Shown piece after piece: positions 29,303 to 38,014 of a DNA stretch of 64,000 nt; the stretch's first letter is position 1, and every line of letters begins with the position of its first letter. Location: the NCBI RefSeq assembly GCF_010731675.1, contig NZ_AP022584.1, positions 558,001 through 622,000 of the forward strand. Reading direction: 5' to 3'. This DNA is from Mycobacterium marseillense (GTDB lineage Bacteria > Actinomycetota > Actinomycetes > Mycobacteriales > Mycobacteriaceae). A program made the translations under genes and the position numbers. The notes under the pieces are model-generated. The model searched no databases, was not told the origin of the DNA, and saw only the letters and a list, made by a program, of their open reading frames with translations.

Positions 29303-30931
29303 ATGAGGAGCACGATGCAGGACGTTGCGTTGACTGTGCCCGCGATCGTGGCCCATGCTTCGGCAGTTCATGGCGATCGCGAGGTGCTGACTGCGCGCGG
29401 ACCCCGGCAGATCTCTGGGGTGTCCTATCGCGAGGTGGGTGAGCGTGCGGCACGGTTGGCAAATGCTCTGCGCCAGATCGGCATCCGTGGAGATGAGCGT
29501 GTCGCGACGTTACAGTGGAGCAACCAGGAGCATCTGGACTGTTACGCGGCGGTGCCGTCGATGGGCGCGGTGCTGCATACGTTGAACCTGCGGCTGCCGC
29601 CGGAACAGCTGACGTGGATCGCCAATCATGCCGAGGATCGGGTGATCATCGTCGACAGTACGGTGCTGGCCCTTTTGGCGGCGGCGTTGCCGTCGATGAC
29701 CTCGGTGCGCACGGTGCTAGTGACCGGAACCGGCGATCTTGCCGCGGTCGAGGGGTGCGGAAAGGACGTCCTACGGTACGACGATGTGGTGGCCGCCCAG
29801 TCGAGTACGTTCGACTGGCCCGACGTCGACGAGCAGTCGGCCGCAGCGATGTGCTATACGAGCGGTACCACCGGGCATCCGAAAGGTGTTGTCTACAGCC
29901 ATCGTTCGACGTGGTTGCACTCGCAGGCGGCGTGCACTTCGAATGCCTTGGGCATCGGTCATGACGACACGGTGTTGGCGATCGTTCCGATGTTCCACGC
30001 CAACGCGTGGGGGTTGCCGTATGCGGCGATGATGGCCGGCGCGCAGCTTCTGCTGCCTGACCGTTTCCTGCAGGCGGGGCCTCTAGTGGAGATGATCGAG
30101 GCGGTGCGACCGACGATGGCGGGGGCGGTGCCGACGATCTGGACCGATGTTCTGCACTACCTGCGCGACAATCCCGGCCATGACGTGAGTTCGCTGAAGA
30201 TGGTGGCCTGCGGTGGTTCGGCGGTTCCGCGGTCGTTGATGACCGCCTATGACGAGCTGGGCATCCGCATTGTGCAGGCTTGGGGGATGACTGAGACTTC
30301 CCCGCTGGCCTCGGTCGCTCTGCCGCGGAGTTCTGATACCCCGGAGAGGTCGCTTCACCTGCGCGCAACCCAGGGCCGGGTGGTGGCCGGTGTGCAGGCC
30401 CGCATCGTCGATGACAGCGGTGCAGAACAACCGTGGGACGGAAAATCGGTGGGGGAGATTCAAGTCCGCGGCCCGTGGATCACTCAGTCGTATTACGAGA
30501 ATGACAGTCCGGCGGCGTCGCCGGACGGGTGGTTGCGTACCGGGGACGTCGGGACGATCAGCGCGGACGCGTTCATCGCGCTGACCGACCGCTCCAAGGA
30601 TGTCATCAAGTCCGGGGGCGAATGGATCTCCTCGGTGGAATTGGAGAACGAGTTGGCCGCTCACCCTGCGGTGCGCACCGCCACGGTGATTGGAGTGCCC
30701 GACGACAAGTGGCAGGAACGGCCGCTGGCGGTGGTCGTCCTGGCTGCCGACCGCACCGCCACCGCGGCGGAGCTGACCGAATTTCTGCGTGCGCGGGTGG
30801 CCAAGTGGTGGCTACCGGAACGGTGGGCGTTCGTCACCGACATTCCGCTGACTTCCACTGGCAAGTTCGACAAGAAGAAGCTGCGCCGCCAGTTCGGCGA
30901 CGGTGACCTCATCATCGAGACGCTGGCGTGA
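29303..30931 (+). CDS. Medium-chain acyl-CoA ligase, AlkK/FadD type
   Basis: A 542-aa ANL-superfamily ligase that activates fatty acids to acyl-CoA. The AMP-binding loop [11 protein letters not shown] is at residues 185-195, WGMTE at 327-331, GWLRTGD at 409-415, the hinge and [12 protein letters not shown] at 437-448, and the catalytic Lys in STGKFDKKK near 525. The whole layout is close to AlkK of the Pseudomonas alkane system. The ATG at 29303 is used; a second ATG four codons later is possible. It would act on the acids made from CYP153 products. A paralogue is at 46796. Confidence 0.88.
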   Translation: MRSTMQDVALTVPAIVAHASAVHGDREVLTARGPRQISGVSYREVGERAARLANALRQIGIRGDERVATLQWSNQEHLDCYAAVPSMGAVLHTLNLRLPPEQLTWIANHAEDRVIIVDSTVLALLAAALPSMTSVRTVLVTGTGDLAAVEGCGKDVLRYDDVVAAQSSTFDWPDVDEQSAAAMCYTSGTTGHPKGVVYSHRSTWLHSQAACTSNALGIGHDDTVLAIVPMFHANAWGLPYAAMMAGAQLLLPDRFLQAGPLVEMIEAVRPTMAGAVPTIWTDVLHYLRDNPGHDVSSLKMVACGGSAVPRSLMTAYDELGIRIVQAWGMTETSPLASVALPRSSDTPERSLHLRATQGRVVAGVQARIVDDSGAEQPWDGKSVGEIQVRGPWITQSYYENDSPAASPDGWLRTGDVGTISADAFIALTDRSKDVIKSGGEWISSVELENELAAHPAVRTATVIGVPDDKWQERPLAVVVLAADRTATAAELTEFLRARVAKWWLPERWAFVTDIPLTSTGKFDKKKLRRQFGDGDLIIETLA

Positions 30932-30977
30932 ATCATCAATCCACTGCGACCGAAACACTGACGTTAAGGAGACACAT

Positions 30978-32084
30978 ATGAAGACACGTGCTGCAGTGCT
31001 GTGGGGCCTAGGAGAAAAGTGGGAAGTCGAGGACATCGAGTTGGATCCTCCCGGCCCCGATGAAGTGCTCGTCCAGCTGACCGCGACCGGGTTGTGCCAT
31101 TCCGACGAACACCTCGTGACCGGCGACCTGCCCATTCCGCTGCCCGTCGTCGGTGGCCACGAGGGTGCCGGCACCGTGGTCGAAGTGGGTGCGGGTGTCG
31201 AGAACGTCGCCGAGGGCGATTCGGTGATCCTGACGTTCCTGCCGTCGTGTGGGCACTGTTCCTATTGCGCGCGGGGGATGGGGAACATGTGCGACTTGGG
31301 TGCCGCGCTCATGATGGGACCCCAGATCGACGGCACTTACCGTTTCCATGCCCGGGGTGAGGACGTCGGCCAGATGTGCCTGCTGGGCACGTTCTCGGAA
31401 TACACCGTGGTCCCCAAGGCGTCTCTGGTCAAAATCGACCAGGGGACACCGCTGGACAAGGCGGCGTTGATCGGGTGTGGTGTGACGACCGGGTACGGGT
31501 CGGCGGTGCGCACCGGTGAGGTGCGTGCCGGGGATACCGTGGTAGTGATCGGAGCCGGTGGCATCGGCATGAATGCGATTCAGGGTGCCCGCATCGCGGG
31601 CGCGTTGAACATCGTGGCTGTCGATCCGGTGGCGTTCAAGCGTGAACAAGCCGGCGGTTTCGGTGCGACGCATGCCGTTGCCACGATCGACGAGGCCTGG
31701 TCACTGATCAGTGACATCACCCGCGGCAAACTCGCCGATGTCTGCGTCTTGACCACCGATGTCGCCGAAGGGTCCTACATCGGCGAGGCGCTGTCCTTGG
31801 TCGGTAAACGCGGCCGTGTGGTCGTTACCGCGATCGGGCACCCCGAAGACACCTCGATGTCGGGTTCACTGCTGGAATTGACGCTGTATGAAAAGCAGAT
31901 CCGCGGCGCTCTGTACGGTTCGTCGAACGCCGCCCACGACATCCCGCGGCTCGTCGAGCTCTACAACGCCGGACACCTCAAGCTGGATGAGCTGATCACC
32001 CGTGAGTACACCCTCGATCAGATCAACGAAGGCTACGCGGATATGCGATCGGGCCGCAACATCCGAGGACTCATCCGATTCTGA
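30978..32084 (+). CDS. NDMA-type zinc alcohol dehydrogenase
   Basis: A 368-aa MDR dehydrogenase with a catalytic zinc site (ATGLCHSDEH, GHEGAGTVVEVG). The structural zinc cysteines are in CGHCSYCARGMGNMC. The nucleotide fold is GDTVVVIGAGGIGMNAIQGARIAGA. Features such as the GAALMMGPQIDGTYRF loop fit the mycobacterial NDMA-dependent (nicotinoprotein) alcohol dehydrogenases. AAGGAG lies 7 bases before the ATG at 30978. It probably oxidises the primary alcohols made by CYP153. No aldehyde dehydrogenase gene is seen in the window. Confidence 0.85.
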   Translation: MKTRAAVLWGLGEKWEVEDIELDPPGPDEVLVQLTATGLCHSDEHLVTGDLPIPLPVVGGHEGAGTVVEVGAGVENVAEGDSVILTFLPSCGHCSYCARGMGNMCDLGAALMMGPQIDGTYRFHARGEDVGQMCLLGTFSEYTVVPKASLVKIDQGTPLDKAALIGCGVTTGYGSAVRTGEVRAGDTVVVIGAGGIGMNAIQGARIAGALNIVAVDPVAFKREQAGGFGATHAVATIDEAWSLISDITRGKLADVCVLTTDVAEGSYIGEALSLVGKRGRVVVTAIGHPEDTSMSGSLLELTLYEKQIRGALYGSSNAAHDIPRLVELYNAGHLKLDELITREYTLDQINEGYADMRSGRNIRGLIRF

Positions 32085-32361
32085 TAAAGCAGCCGAAGCG
32101 CGGGAGCGCGACCACGGGAGCAAGCGAGCTGAGTACAACGGTTGAGTGCTGCGCGTCTGTGGCTCTTACCGTTGACGTGTTGATGCAGGACTAGCGATCG
32201 AAAGTCAATGTGCCCCATCGCCATAGGCGGTCGAGATGCGCGGCTGAGGTTGGCTGCGGTCACGCGTGTTGGTGTTGGCACCTACTGTCAGCCGGGAAGC
32301 CGTGATGAAACGTAGCTTTTGACGAGTCTCAACAGTGCTACTGACAAGAGAGGAAGCGGCG

Positions 32362-33462
32362 ATGACGAGGATTCAAATTCCCTATCCCCATAGGAGGGGA
32401 GGGCACTGTGGTTCCGGTGCGCTTCGTGACCTTACTGAATGGGCCCAACTCGGATGGGGGACAGAAGCACTCAGTGAAGGATTGGTCTTCACCCTCGGCG
32501 GAGCCTTGGACTTCTCGTACGTCCGCTCTACGCAGTTGTTCCCCCAGGTGTACCTGGTAGGACGAGGAAGCGACCTGGAACAAGATTACCTCTCCCGGGT
32601 TGGCGCAAAGTTCGTCGTGCGATCGACCGATGACCCGGACGTGGGATGGGCATTTGTGACCGACGAAATCGACAAAGGTCGACCCGTCATGGTCTGGGCT
32701 GACATCGGCGAACTTCCTTACCTGCGCGTCCGATTGCACATGAGCCGTCACGACATTGTCATCACCGGATACGATGACGAACAACGGGTCGCCTATGTGG
32801 TCGATAATGACCGCGAGACAACCCAGACGGTGGCCTACGACGACCTACGCCGGGCGCGGTCCTCGGTCGGGTTTCCCACACCTACCCGGCACACCACATA
32901 TCACGTCGACTGGCCAGAGCGAGTGCCAGACCTTGGGCCGATCGCGGCCGCTTCACTCGCCGCGAGCGCAGCGTTCATGCGCGGCGGTGCCGTAGGTGCG
33001 CCGCTACTGCGCATCGAGGCAGCTGAAGTCGAATCTTCCGGTTTGAAGGGTGTGCAGGACTTCGCCGATGACGTAGGGCATTGGCCAACGCTGTTCGATG
33101 ACGATGCCCTGACCGCGGCATTGTTCGGGCTCGGGGCGTTCATCGAGAAAGCCGGTACCGGCGGCGGGCTCTTTCGTACGCTGCAGGCACACGGTTGCCA
33201 GAACATCGCCGATCTCCTAGATGACGCCGCCACTGCCGAAGCGGCTGCCGCGGCCCGACATGCTTCCAAAGCGTGGTCTACGCTTGCGGCCGCAGCCACG
33301 GATGCCGGCACATCGCTACGGAGTCGTAGTCTAGCTGCGGCCAAAGTCGCCGCGACGATCCCGGACGCCGAAACGCGCCTCGTCGAAGCCCTCGAAACGG
33401 CCAGTCGATCCGTTGGCACTGTCGATACCGGCATCGAAGCTCATCTGAAAGGCTATCTGTGA
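32362..33462 (+). CDS. BtrH N-terminal-domain protein (DUF4872 type)
   Basis: A 366-aa protein whose first half matches the BtrH_N domain: GGHCGSGALRDLTEW with a likely catalytic Cys, SEGLVFTLGGALDFSY, RHDIVITGYDDE with a likely His, and YVVDNDRE with a likely Asp. This is a papain/C39-like triad. The second half is Ala-rich and helical. BtrH transfers an acyl side chain from a carrier protein in butirosin synthesis. No carrier protein or NRPS is near here, so the acyl donor may be an acyl-CoA (inference). A GAGAGGA ribosome site precedes the ATG at 32362. Confidence 0.72.
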   Translation: MTRIQIPYPHRRGGHCGSGALRDLTEWAQLGWGTEALSEGLVFTLGGALDFSYVRSTQLFPQVYLVGRGSDLEQDYLSRVGAKFVVRSTDDPDVGWAFVTDEIDKGRPVMVWADIGELPYLRVRLHMSRHDIVITGYDDEQRVAYVVDNDRETTQTVAYDDLRRARSSVGFPTPTRHTTYHVDWPERVPDLGPIAAASLAASAAFMRGGAVGAPLLRIEAAEVESSGLKGVQDFADDVGHWPTLFDDDALTAALFGLGAFIEKAGTGGGLFRTLQAHGCQNIADLLDDAATAEAAAAARHASKAWSTLAAAATDAGTSLRSRSLAAAKVAATIPDAETRLVEALETASRSVGTVDTGIEAHLKGYL

Positions 33463-33719
33463 GTGGCACTTCAAACCAATCGAGTTTCCTGGAGACTACT
33501 GGTTTCTCGATTGGCAGCATGACGATGTTCAGCGCTTCGCCCAGAACGCGGTCGGTGACGTTCGTGACCCTTGTGCAGAAGGCGAGGTTGACCGTCACCG
33601 CTGTGGGGGACAGGATTTGGTATGACCCCTATAGCACCGACGACGACCCCGAGCATTATCGGGCGAGCTATGCGGCGACAGCGTCGAGGGCGTATTGCGG
33701 GGCAGGACCAAATGGCTGA
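33459..33719 (+). pseudogene. Truncated, frameshifted transglutaminase-like gene
   Basis: Two frames together match the first third of the intact transglutaminase-like protein at 46128. One frame reads FLDWQHDDVQRFAQNAVGD (compare FLDWQHESVRDFVASATRG). After a shift, another reads GDRIWYDPYSTDDDPEHYRASYAATASRAYC (compare RDSIWYDPYTVTDDPHAYRASTIATADRAYC). It then runs into a stop right after the catalytic-Cys position, and the remaining two thirds are lost. The start overlaps the BtrH-like gene by 4 bases (GTGA), so an intact version was once coupled to it. Confidence 0.75.
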
Positions 33720-33875
33720 TAGTGACCGAACTGGAAGGTGTACCGCAGCGATGATCTCGGCGGGCTAACGAGTCCTTTACATACTGTCTTCCGGCGATCA
33801 GCCCAGCCGACGTCGGCGCAGTTCTTCAGTCGCATGGTGGTCCATGCACTGCGTGGTCCTATTTAGGAGGATTTC

Positions 33876-34424
33876 GTCATCGACGAGCAAGCAGAAGATT
33901 CGGCCATCGCGTGGTGGCATAACTTTCAGAATCGTGTTATCGCCGCCGACGGCGACTACCTCGATGCGCACCATCCGTGGTGCCTTGGTTGCGGCACAGA
34001 CAATCCGCACGGTCATCGCCTGCGAGCGCGTCGGCGTGGCGACGGGGTGGGCGCCAGGCATATCTTCGACGGCCGACATCGCGGCGCACCCGGGATCGCA
34101 CATGGCGGCGCAGTCATGACGGTTCTTGACGACACGGTGGGCATGCTGCTCTACGTCGTCGGTGAGATGGCCGTCACCCGTAAGCTCGACACCGAGTTCT
34201 TCGCGCCGGTATTGCTGGGGGTTCCCTACGAGGTCAGCGCGGAGCTCGTGTCCAGAACCGGCCGGAAACTCGAAGTGCGGGCAGAATTGCGCGAGGAAGC
34301 CACCGGCCAGCTGGTCGCGTCCGCGTCCGGGTTATTCGTCGTCGTCACGCTGGATCACTTCACTAGCTCCATACAGAAGGCGTCGTCAATACGCTGCACT
34401 GCGCGACCACCCTGGGAGGGATGA
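33876..34424 (+). CDS. PaaI-type hotdog thioesterase with non-standard start
   Basis: A hotdog-fold protein of about 182 aa. It has WCLGCGTDNPHGHRLRARR near residue 43 and the active-site stretch GAPGIAHGGAVMTVLDDTVG near residue 67. The frame opens after a TAG at 33864, and the consensus-like N-terminus begins at the GTC at 33876. A perfect AGGAGG lies at 33865-33870, 5 bases before, but no ATG, GTG or TTG is in frame until 34047, which would remove the conserved Cys/Asn region. The start has probably mutated from GTG to GTC, so expression may be weak. Confidence 0.65.
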   Translation, partial: VIDEQAEDSAIAWWHNFQNRVIAADGDYLDAHHPWCLGCGTDNPHGHRLRARRRGDGVGARHIFDGRHRGAPGIAHGGAVMTVLDDTVGMLLYVVGEMAVTRKLDTEFFAPVLLGVPYEVSAELVSRTGRKLEVRAELREEATGQLVASASGLFVVVTLDHFTSSIQKASSIRCTARPPWEG

Positions 34425-34589
34425 CGCAACCCGTAAATCTGCTCATTTTTCAACCGGCGCAGGCTGCTCGGATTAAACCGGGGCCGACAGGCGGGTTTGC
34501 TAAGCAAACGCGTACTCGACCACATCGTGGTGTACCAGCCTTCGGTAGCGTGACGCCGCAGCGTGTCGGCGAAAAGACCGCCGGTCTCA

Positions 34590-35276
34590 TCAGCTGTGGC
34601 CCGCAGGGGAGTTGATATCGACCTGGATGTGCGAAGCGGCCGGGTCAGGTTTCTGGCCGAGGGTATACAGGCCAAGACTGCCGAGAAAACCCGCACAATG
34701 CTCGATAAGCACTTCGGTCGATAGGTTTAGTTGTCCGTCTATCCAGCGACGGAGAATCTCGAACAGGCCCCCGACACCGTAGGTAGCGGCGAGATCTGCG
34801 ACCTGAATCACCTCGCTGGGTATATCGAGATGCAGGCGGGCCTCTCTGAGGACGAGCTCCGCAAATTCGGACATCAGTTCGCTTCGCAGCTGCCGAAGCA
34901 GGGGTTCAGCGCCCGATTCGACAAACAATATGCGGGCCATGCTGGGATCGTTCTCGATCATCTGAACCAGGGCCTTTATCGGAGCGTAAGCGAGTTCTTG
35001 AGGAGCAACGGTGTCATCCGGTATCGCCTTGGTGATCACGGCTTGGAAGGTGGTGGAGATCTTGGTGAACATCGCACGCAGGAGCGCGTCTCTGTCGCGA
35101 AACTGCTGGTAGAAGTACCGGCTCGTCACTCCTGACTCCGTACACACAGCGGTCACGGTGCACGCGGCGGCTCCCTGCTTGCCCATGAGCGCGACCGCGG
35201 CGTCAATCAGCAGTGCGCGGCGCTGCGCATCGCGTTGAGTTGCGGACAGCCCGCCATAAACACGTGCTGGACTCAT
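34590..35276 (-). CDS. TetR-family transcriptional regulator
   Basis: A 228-aa regulator. The N-terminal HTH is RRALLIDAAVALMGKQGAAACTVTAVCTESGVTSRYFYQQFRDRDALL, and a helical ligand domain follows. It is divergent from the PF10118-like gene at 35350 with 73 bases between the starts, so that gene is its likely target. The 165-base gap before its stop holds nothing recognisable. It is one of four TetR regulators in the island, each next to a different metabolic unit. Confidence 0.84.
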   Translation of the reverse strand: MSPARVYGGLSATQRDAQRRALLIDAAVALMGKQGAAACTVTAVCTESGVTSRYFYQQFRDRDALLRAMFTKISTTFQAVITKAIPDDTVAPQELAYAPIKALVQMIENDPSMARILFVESGAEPLLRQLRSELMSEFAELVLREARLHLDIPSEVIQVADLAATYGVGGLFEILRRWIDGQLNLSTEVLIEHCAGFLGSLGLYTLGQKPDPAASHIQVDINSPAGHS

Positions 35277-35349
35277 GCCCTACATTCTGGCAGTCTCATG
35301 TGACAAGGCCTAAAGTCAGATCAGACTACGGAGGAAGGACCCCGTCAAG

Positions 35350-36219
35350 ATGCCGGAAGATCGAGCCTCGACCAAGAGCCGTGTATTGCCAAAACCCCGG
35401 CGCGTTCGTTTCCCCATGCCCACCTCCACGAAGCGGCAACACTTCGTGGATGGCGACCTGGTGATGAGCCATTTCATCTCGGTGCTTTCTGCGACCTTCC
35501 CGGAAGGGGAAGACTTCTTCATCCGCTCGGTCAAGTATTTCCAGAGTTCCATCGACGATCCCCAATTGCTGACAGCGGTCAAGGGTTTCATCGGACAAGA
35601 GGCCACACACCGACACCAGCATCGGCTCCTCAACGAACGGCTCCAGGCCATGGGTTATCCGACCGCGCGGATCGACCGCCACGTCGCACGCCTGATCAAG
35701 CTATTGGAGCGGCGCTTTTCGCCAGAAATGCGGCTGTCGATGACCTCTGCATTGGAGCACTACACCGCGACGCTCGCTGAAATCATTCTCACCAGCGATG
35801 ACGCCCAGAAGCTCATCGGACAGACAGAGGTTCGACCGATTCTGCTGTGGCATGCGTTCGAGGAGTCGGAGCACAAAGCCGTCGCCTTCGACGCCTATCG
35901 GCTGATTGGAGGCACCGAGCGCACCCGCGTACGGGGCATGCGGATCGCCTCTGCAATTCTGTTCGGCGAACTCATTCTGCAGACTGCGCTTTCGATGGCC
36001 TCTGACAAGGCCTCGTATAACCCGGTCACGTTGGTGCGTAGCCTACATCGCTTCAGTCGCACCCCGATGTTCACCGCCGATGCGCTGCAGCGATTCCGTT
36101 CGTACAACCGCCCCGGCTTCCACCCTGATGATTGGGACAGTGCCGCGGTCCTGGAGCGATGGAGCAAGGAACTGTTCGACCAAGACGGCTCACAGAAGGT
36201 CATCGCTCAGCCTGGGTAG
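35350..36219 (+). CDS. Predicted metal-dependent hydrolase, PF10118/COG3687 family
   Basis: A 289-aa all-helical protein. Conserved acidic/His clusters resemble a ferritin-like di-iron site: GEDFFIRSVKYF, GQEATHRHQH, EHYTATLAE and WHAFEESEHKAVAFD. The family is annotated as metal-dependent hydrolase, but no reaction is proven. Its motifs fit a di-iron carboxylate enzyme better than a hydrolase. It stands alone between two TetR genes, divergent from 34590. A lipid-modifying role is suggested only by context. Confidence 0.72.
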   Translation: MPEDRASTKSRVLPKPRRVRFPMPTSTKRQHFVDGDLVMSHFISVLSATFPEGEDFFIRSVKYFQSSIDDPQLLTAVKGFIGQEATHRHQHRLLNERLQAMGYPTARIDRHVARLIKLLERRFSPEMRLSMTSALEHYTATLAEIILTSDDAQKLIGQTEVRPILLWHAFEESEHKAVAFDAYRLIGGTERTRVRGMRIASAILFGELILQTALSMASDKASYNPVTLVRSLHRFSRTPMFTADALQRFRSYNRPGFHPDDWDSAAVLERWSKELFDQDGSQKVIAQPG

Positions 36220-36385
36220 CAAAAGTGCGTGAGGAGGGCGACGCAGAAAGACACTGTTTCTGCGTCGTTCCTCCAAACAAACGACAGCGCGCCTGTCGTC
36301 ACGGATTGGATGCCCGGTGGCGGGTCAAGGCGACAGTCATACAGACAAATGCAGTCGGCCTCGAAACTCACGGAAAGGTTAAGCC

Positions 36386-37018
36386 TCAGCCGCTGACGAC
36401 GTAGCGTTGAGCCAAGGTTTCAGCCAGTCGGCTAGTGTGCGCGACCACTTCCTTTTCGGTCACCGCAAGCAAACCGGAGTGCCAGGCCGTGATGACTTCG
36501 ACGAACCCCCCCACCGCAACCAAAGTGTCCATACGAAGGGCCGTCTCGTCGGCGTCTTCTCTGAGATGTGGCCGGCTTGCCTCGACGACCAACTGCGTTG
36601 CCTCCTGCAGCGCCACAGCGCGGCGATCTTGCAGCGGTGAGCTACCTACATGCTGAGCGAGGAGGATGTGCGCCCGGCCAGGATCGCGTGCGATCCGGTC
36701 AACCACGATGGCGATCGCCGCGGTGATGGTTTCGATCGGCGGCCGATCCACACGCTCGTCGAAGAGCGCGGAAACCTCGCCGAGCATGTCATTGCGAACG
36801 CCATCCCACGCTGCGACGAGAAGATCCTCGCGCGTCTTGAAGTCCTCGTAGAAGTATCGATCGTTGAGCCCTGTCCGGGCGCAAACGCCGCGCATAGTCA
36901 CTGCGGCCCAACCGCTCTCACTCCAAATCTCGGTCGCAGCCTCGATCAATTGCTGCCGTCGCTCTGCTCGACGCTCAGCACCGGTCCGACCACCCCAGAC
37001 CTTGCTTCTCGACCTCAC
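36386..37018 (-). CDS. TetR-family transcriptional regulator
   Basis: A 210-aa regulator. The HTH is ERRQQLIEAATEIWSESGWAAVTMRGVCARTGLNDRYFYEDFKTREDLL, with a helical ligand domain after it. I start at the GTG at 37018 (GGTGAG upstream); the open frame extends to 37174, but that part overlaps the divergent SDR gene and lacks similarity. It faces the SDR-ferritin-BVMO-esterase-P450 run and is the obvious candidate to control that long unit (inference). Confidence 0.83.
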   Translation of the reverse strand: MRSRSKVWGGRTGAERRAERRQQLIEAATEIWSESGWAAVTMRGVCARTGLNDRYFYEDFKTREDLLVAAWDGVRNDMLGEVSALFDERVDRPPIETITAAIAIVVDRIARDPGRAHILLAQHVGSSPLQDRRAVALQEATQLVVEASRPHLREDADETALRMDTLVAVGGFVEVITAWHSGLLAVTEKEVVAHTSRLAETLAQRYVVSG

Positions 37019-37146
37019 CTCACCATCTTGACAAAACGTCGGGCTCACGCCCAAACTGGTGGCATGCGACCCCAATGGTGGCTGATGCCCCCAAATGAAT
37101 ATCCTCCCGCACCGGAAATCAGTGTCGCGATCCAAAGGGCAAGCAG

Positions 37147-38013
37147 ATGAGGTTCTTGCCGTTCGGTAATTCACCAGGTAGAACCCACCGCGCCCACGCA
37201 GTAGTCACAGGCGCAGGGAGCGGTATCGGCCGCGCGTTCGCCGTTGAGCTTGCTCGCAGAGGTGGACGTGTTGTGTGTGCGGACAAAGACCCCATCACTG
37301 CGAAGGAGTCGGCCGAGATGGTGAGGCAGGCCGGCGGCGAGGGTTTCGACGTCGTATGCGACGTCACCGAACTTGAGCAGGTCCGTAACCTCGCTGATGC
37401 CAGTGAAGACTGGTTCGGCAAGGCGGCGAGTCTGGTGATCAACAACGCCGGAATCGGTGCCGGCGGCAATCGCATCGGCGATACGTCGGTCGAGGACTGG
37501 AACGCTGCGATTTCTGTCAACCTTTGGGGTGTTATCTACGGTTGCGAGACTTTTGTTCCTCGCCTCCGGAGCAACGGCCGGGGCGGAGTGATCAATGTGG
37601 CGTCCGCCGCAAGTTTCGGCTCGGCGCCCCGAATGGGCGCATACAACGTGAGTAAGGCCGGCGTGCTCGCTCTGTCCGAGACATTGGCGGCCGAACTCAG
37701 CGGTACCAACGTCAACGTCACAGTGCTTTGCCCCACCTTCGTCAAGACGAACATCGCCAATAATCCTCAGATTGAGGAGTCGGCGGCGAGACTCGCGACC
37801 AACCTGATGAGGTGGACCGGCATTTCGCCGGATCAAGTGGCTCGAACGACTCTGAACGCGCACGATCGCGGACAAATCTATGTCGTGCCCCAACTGGACG
37901 CGAAAATTTTGTGGCAACTGAAAAGAGCTTTACCCGGTCCGTTTACGCGCGCGTTGGGGCTGGTGGAGCGCATGGCCTCGTGGAACGATCCAGCCGACCA
38001 GAGGGAGCAGTGA
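37147..38013 (+). CDS. Short-chain dehydrogenase/reductase
   Basis: A 288-aa SDR. It has the cofactor loop VVTGAGSGIGRAFAVELARRG, CADKD at the end of the second strand (Asp favours NAD), INNAGIG, a catalytic Ser in NVASAASFG, and the YNVSK pair. A 40-residue C-terminal extension is hydrophobic/basic and ends in charged residues. It opens the long co-directional run of BVMO-related genes. In that setting it may oxidise a secondary alcohol to the ketone used by the BVMOs (inference). Confidence 0.88.
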   Translation: MRFLPFGNSPGRTHRAHAVVTGAGSGIGRAFAVELARRGGRVVCADKDPITAKESAEMVRQAGGEGFDVVCDVTELEQVRNLADASEDWFGKAASLVINNAGIGAGGNRIGDTSVEDWNAAISVNLWGVIYGCETFVPRLRSNGRGGVINVASAASFGSAPRMGAYNVSKAGVLALSETLAAELSGTNVNVTVLCPTFVKTNIANNPQIEESAARLATNLMRWTGISPDQVARTTLNAHDRGQIYVVPQLDAKILWQLKRALPGPFTRALGLVERMASWNDPADQREQ

Positions 38014-38014
38014 A

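Noticed and set aside
36220..36385. Possible small gene downstream of the PF10118-like gene
   Set aside because: The 36132-36404 frame is an overlapping reading with no ribosome site and no conserved look.
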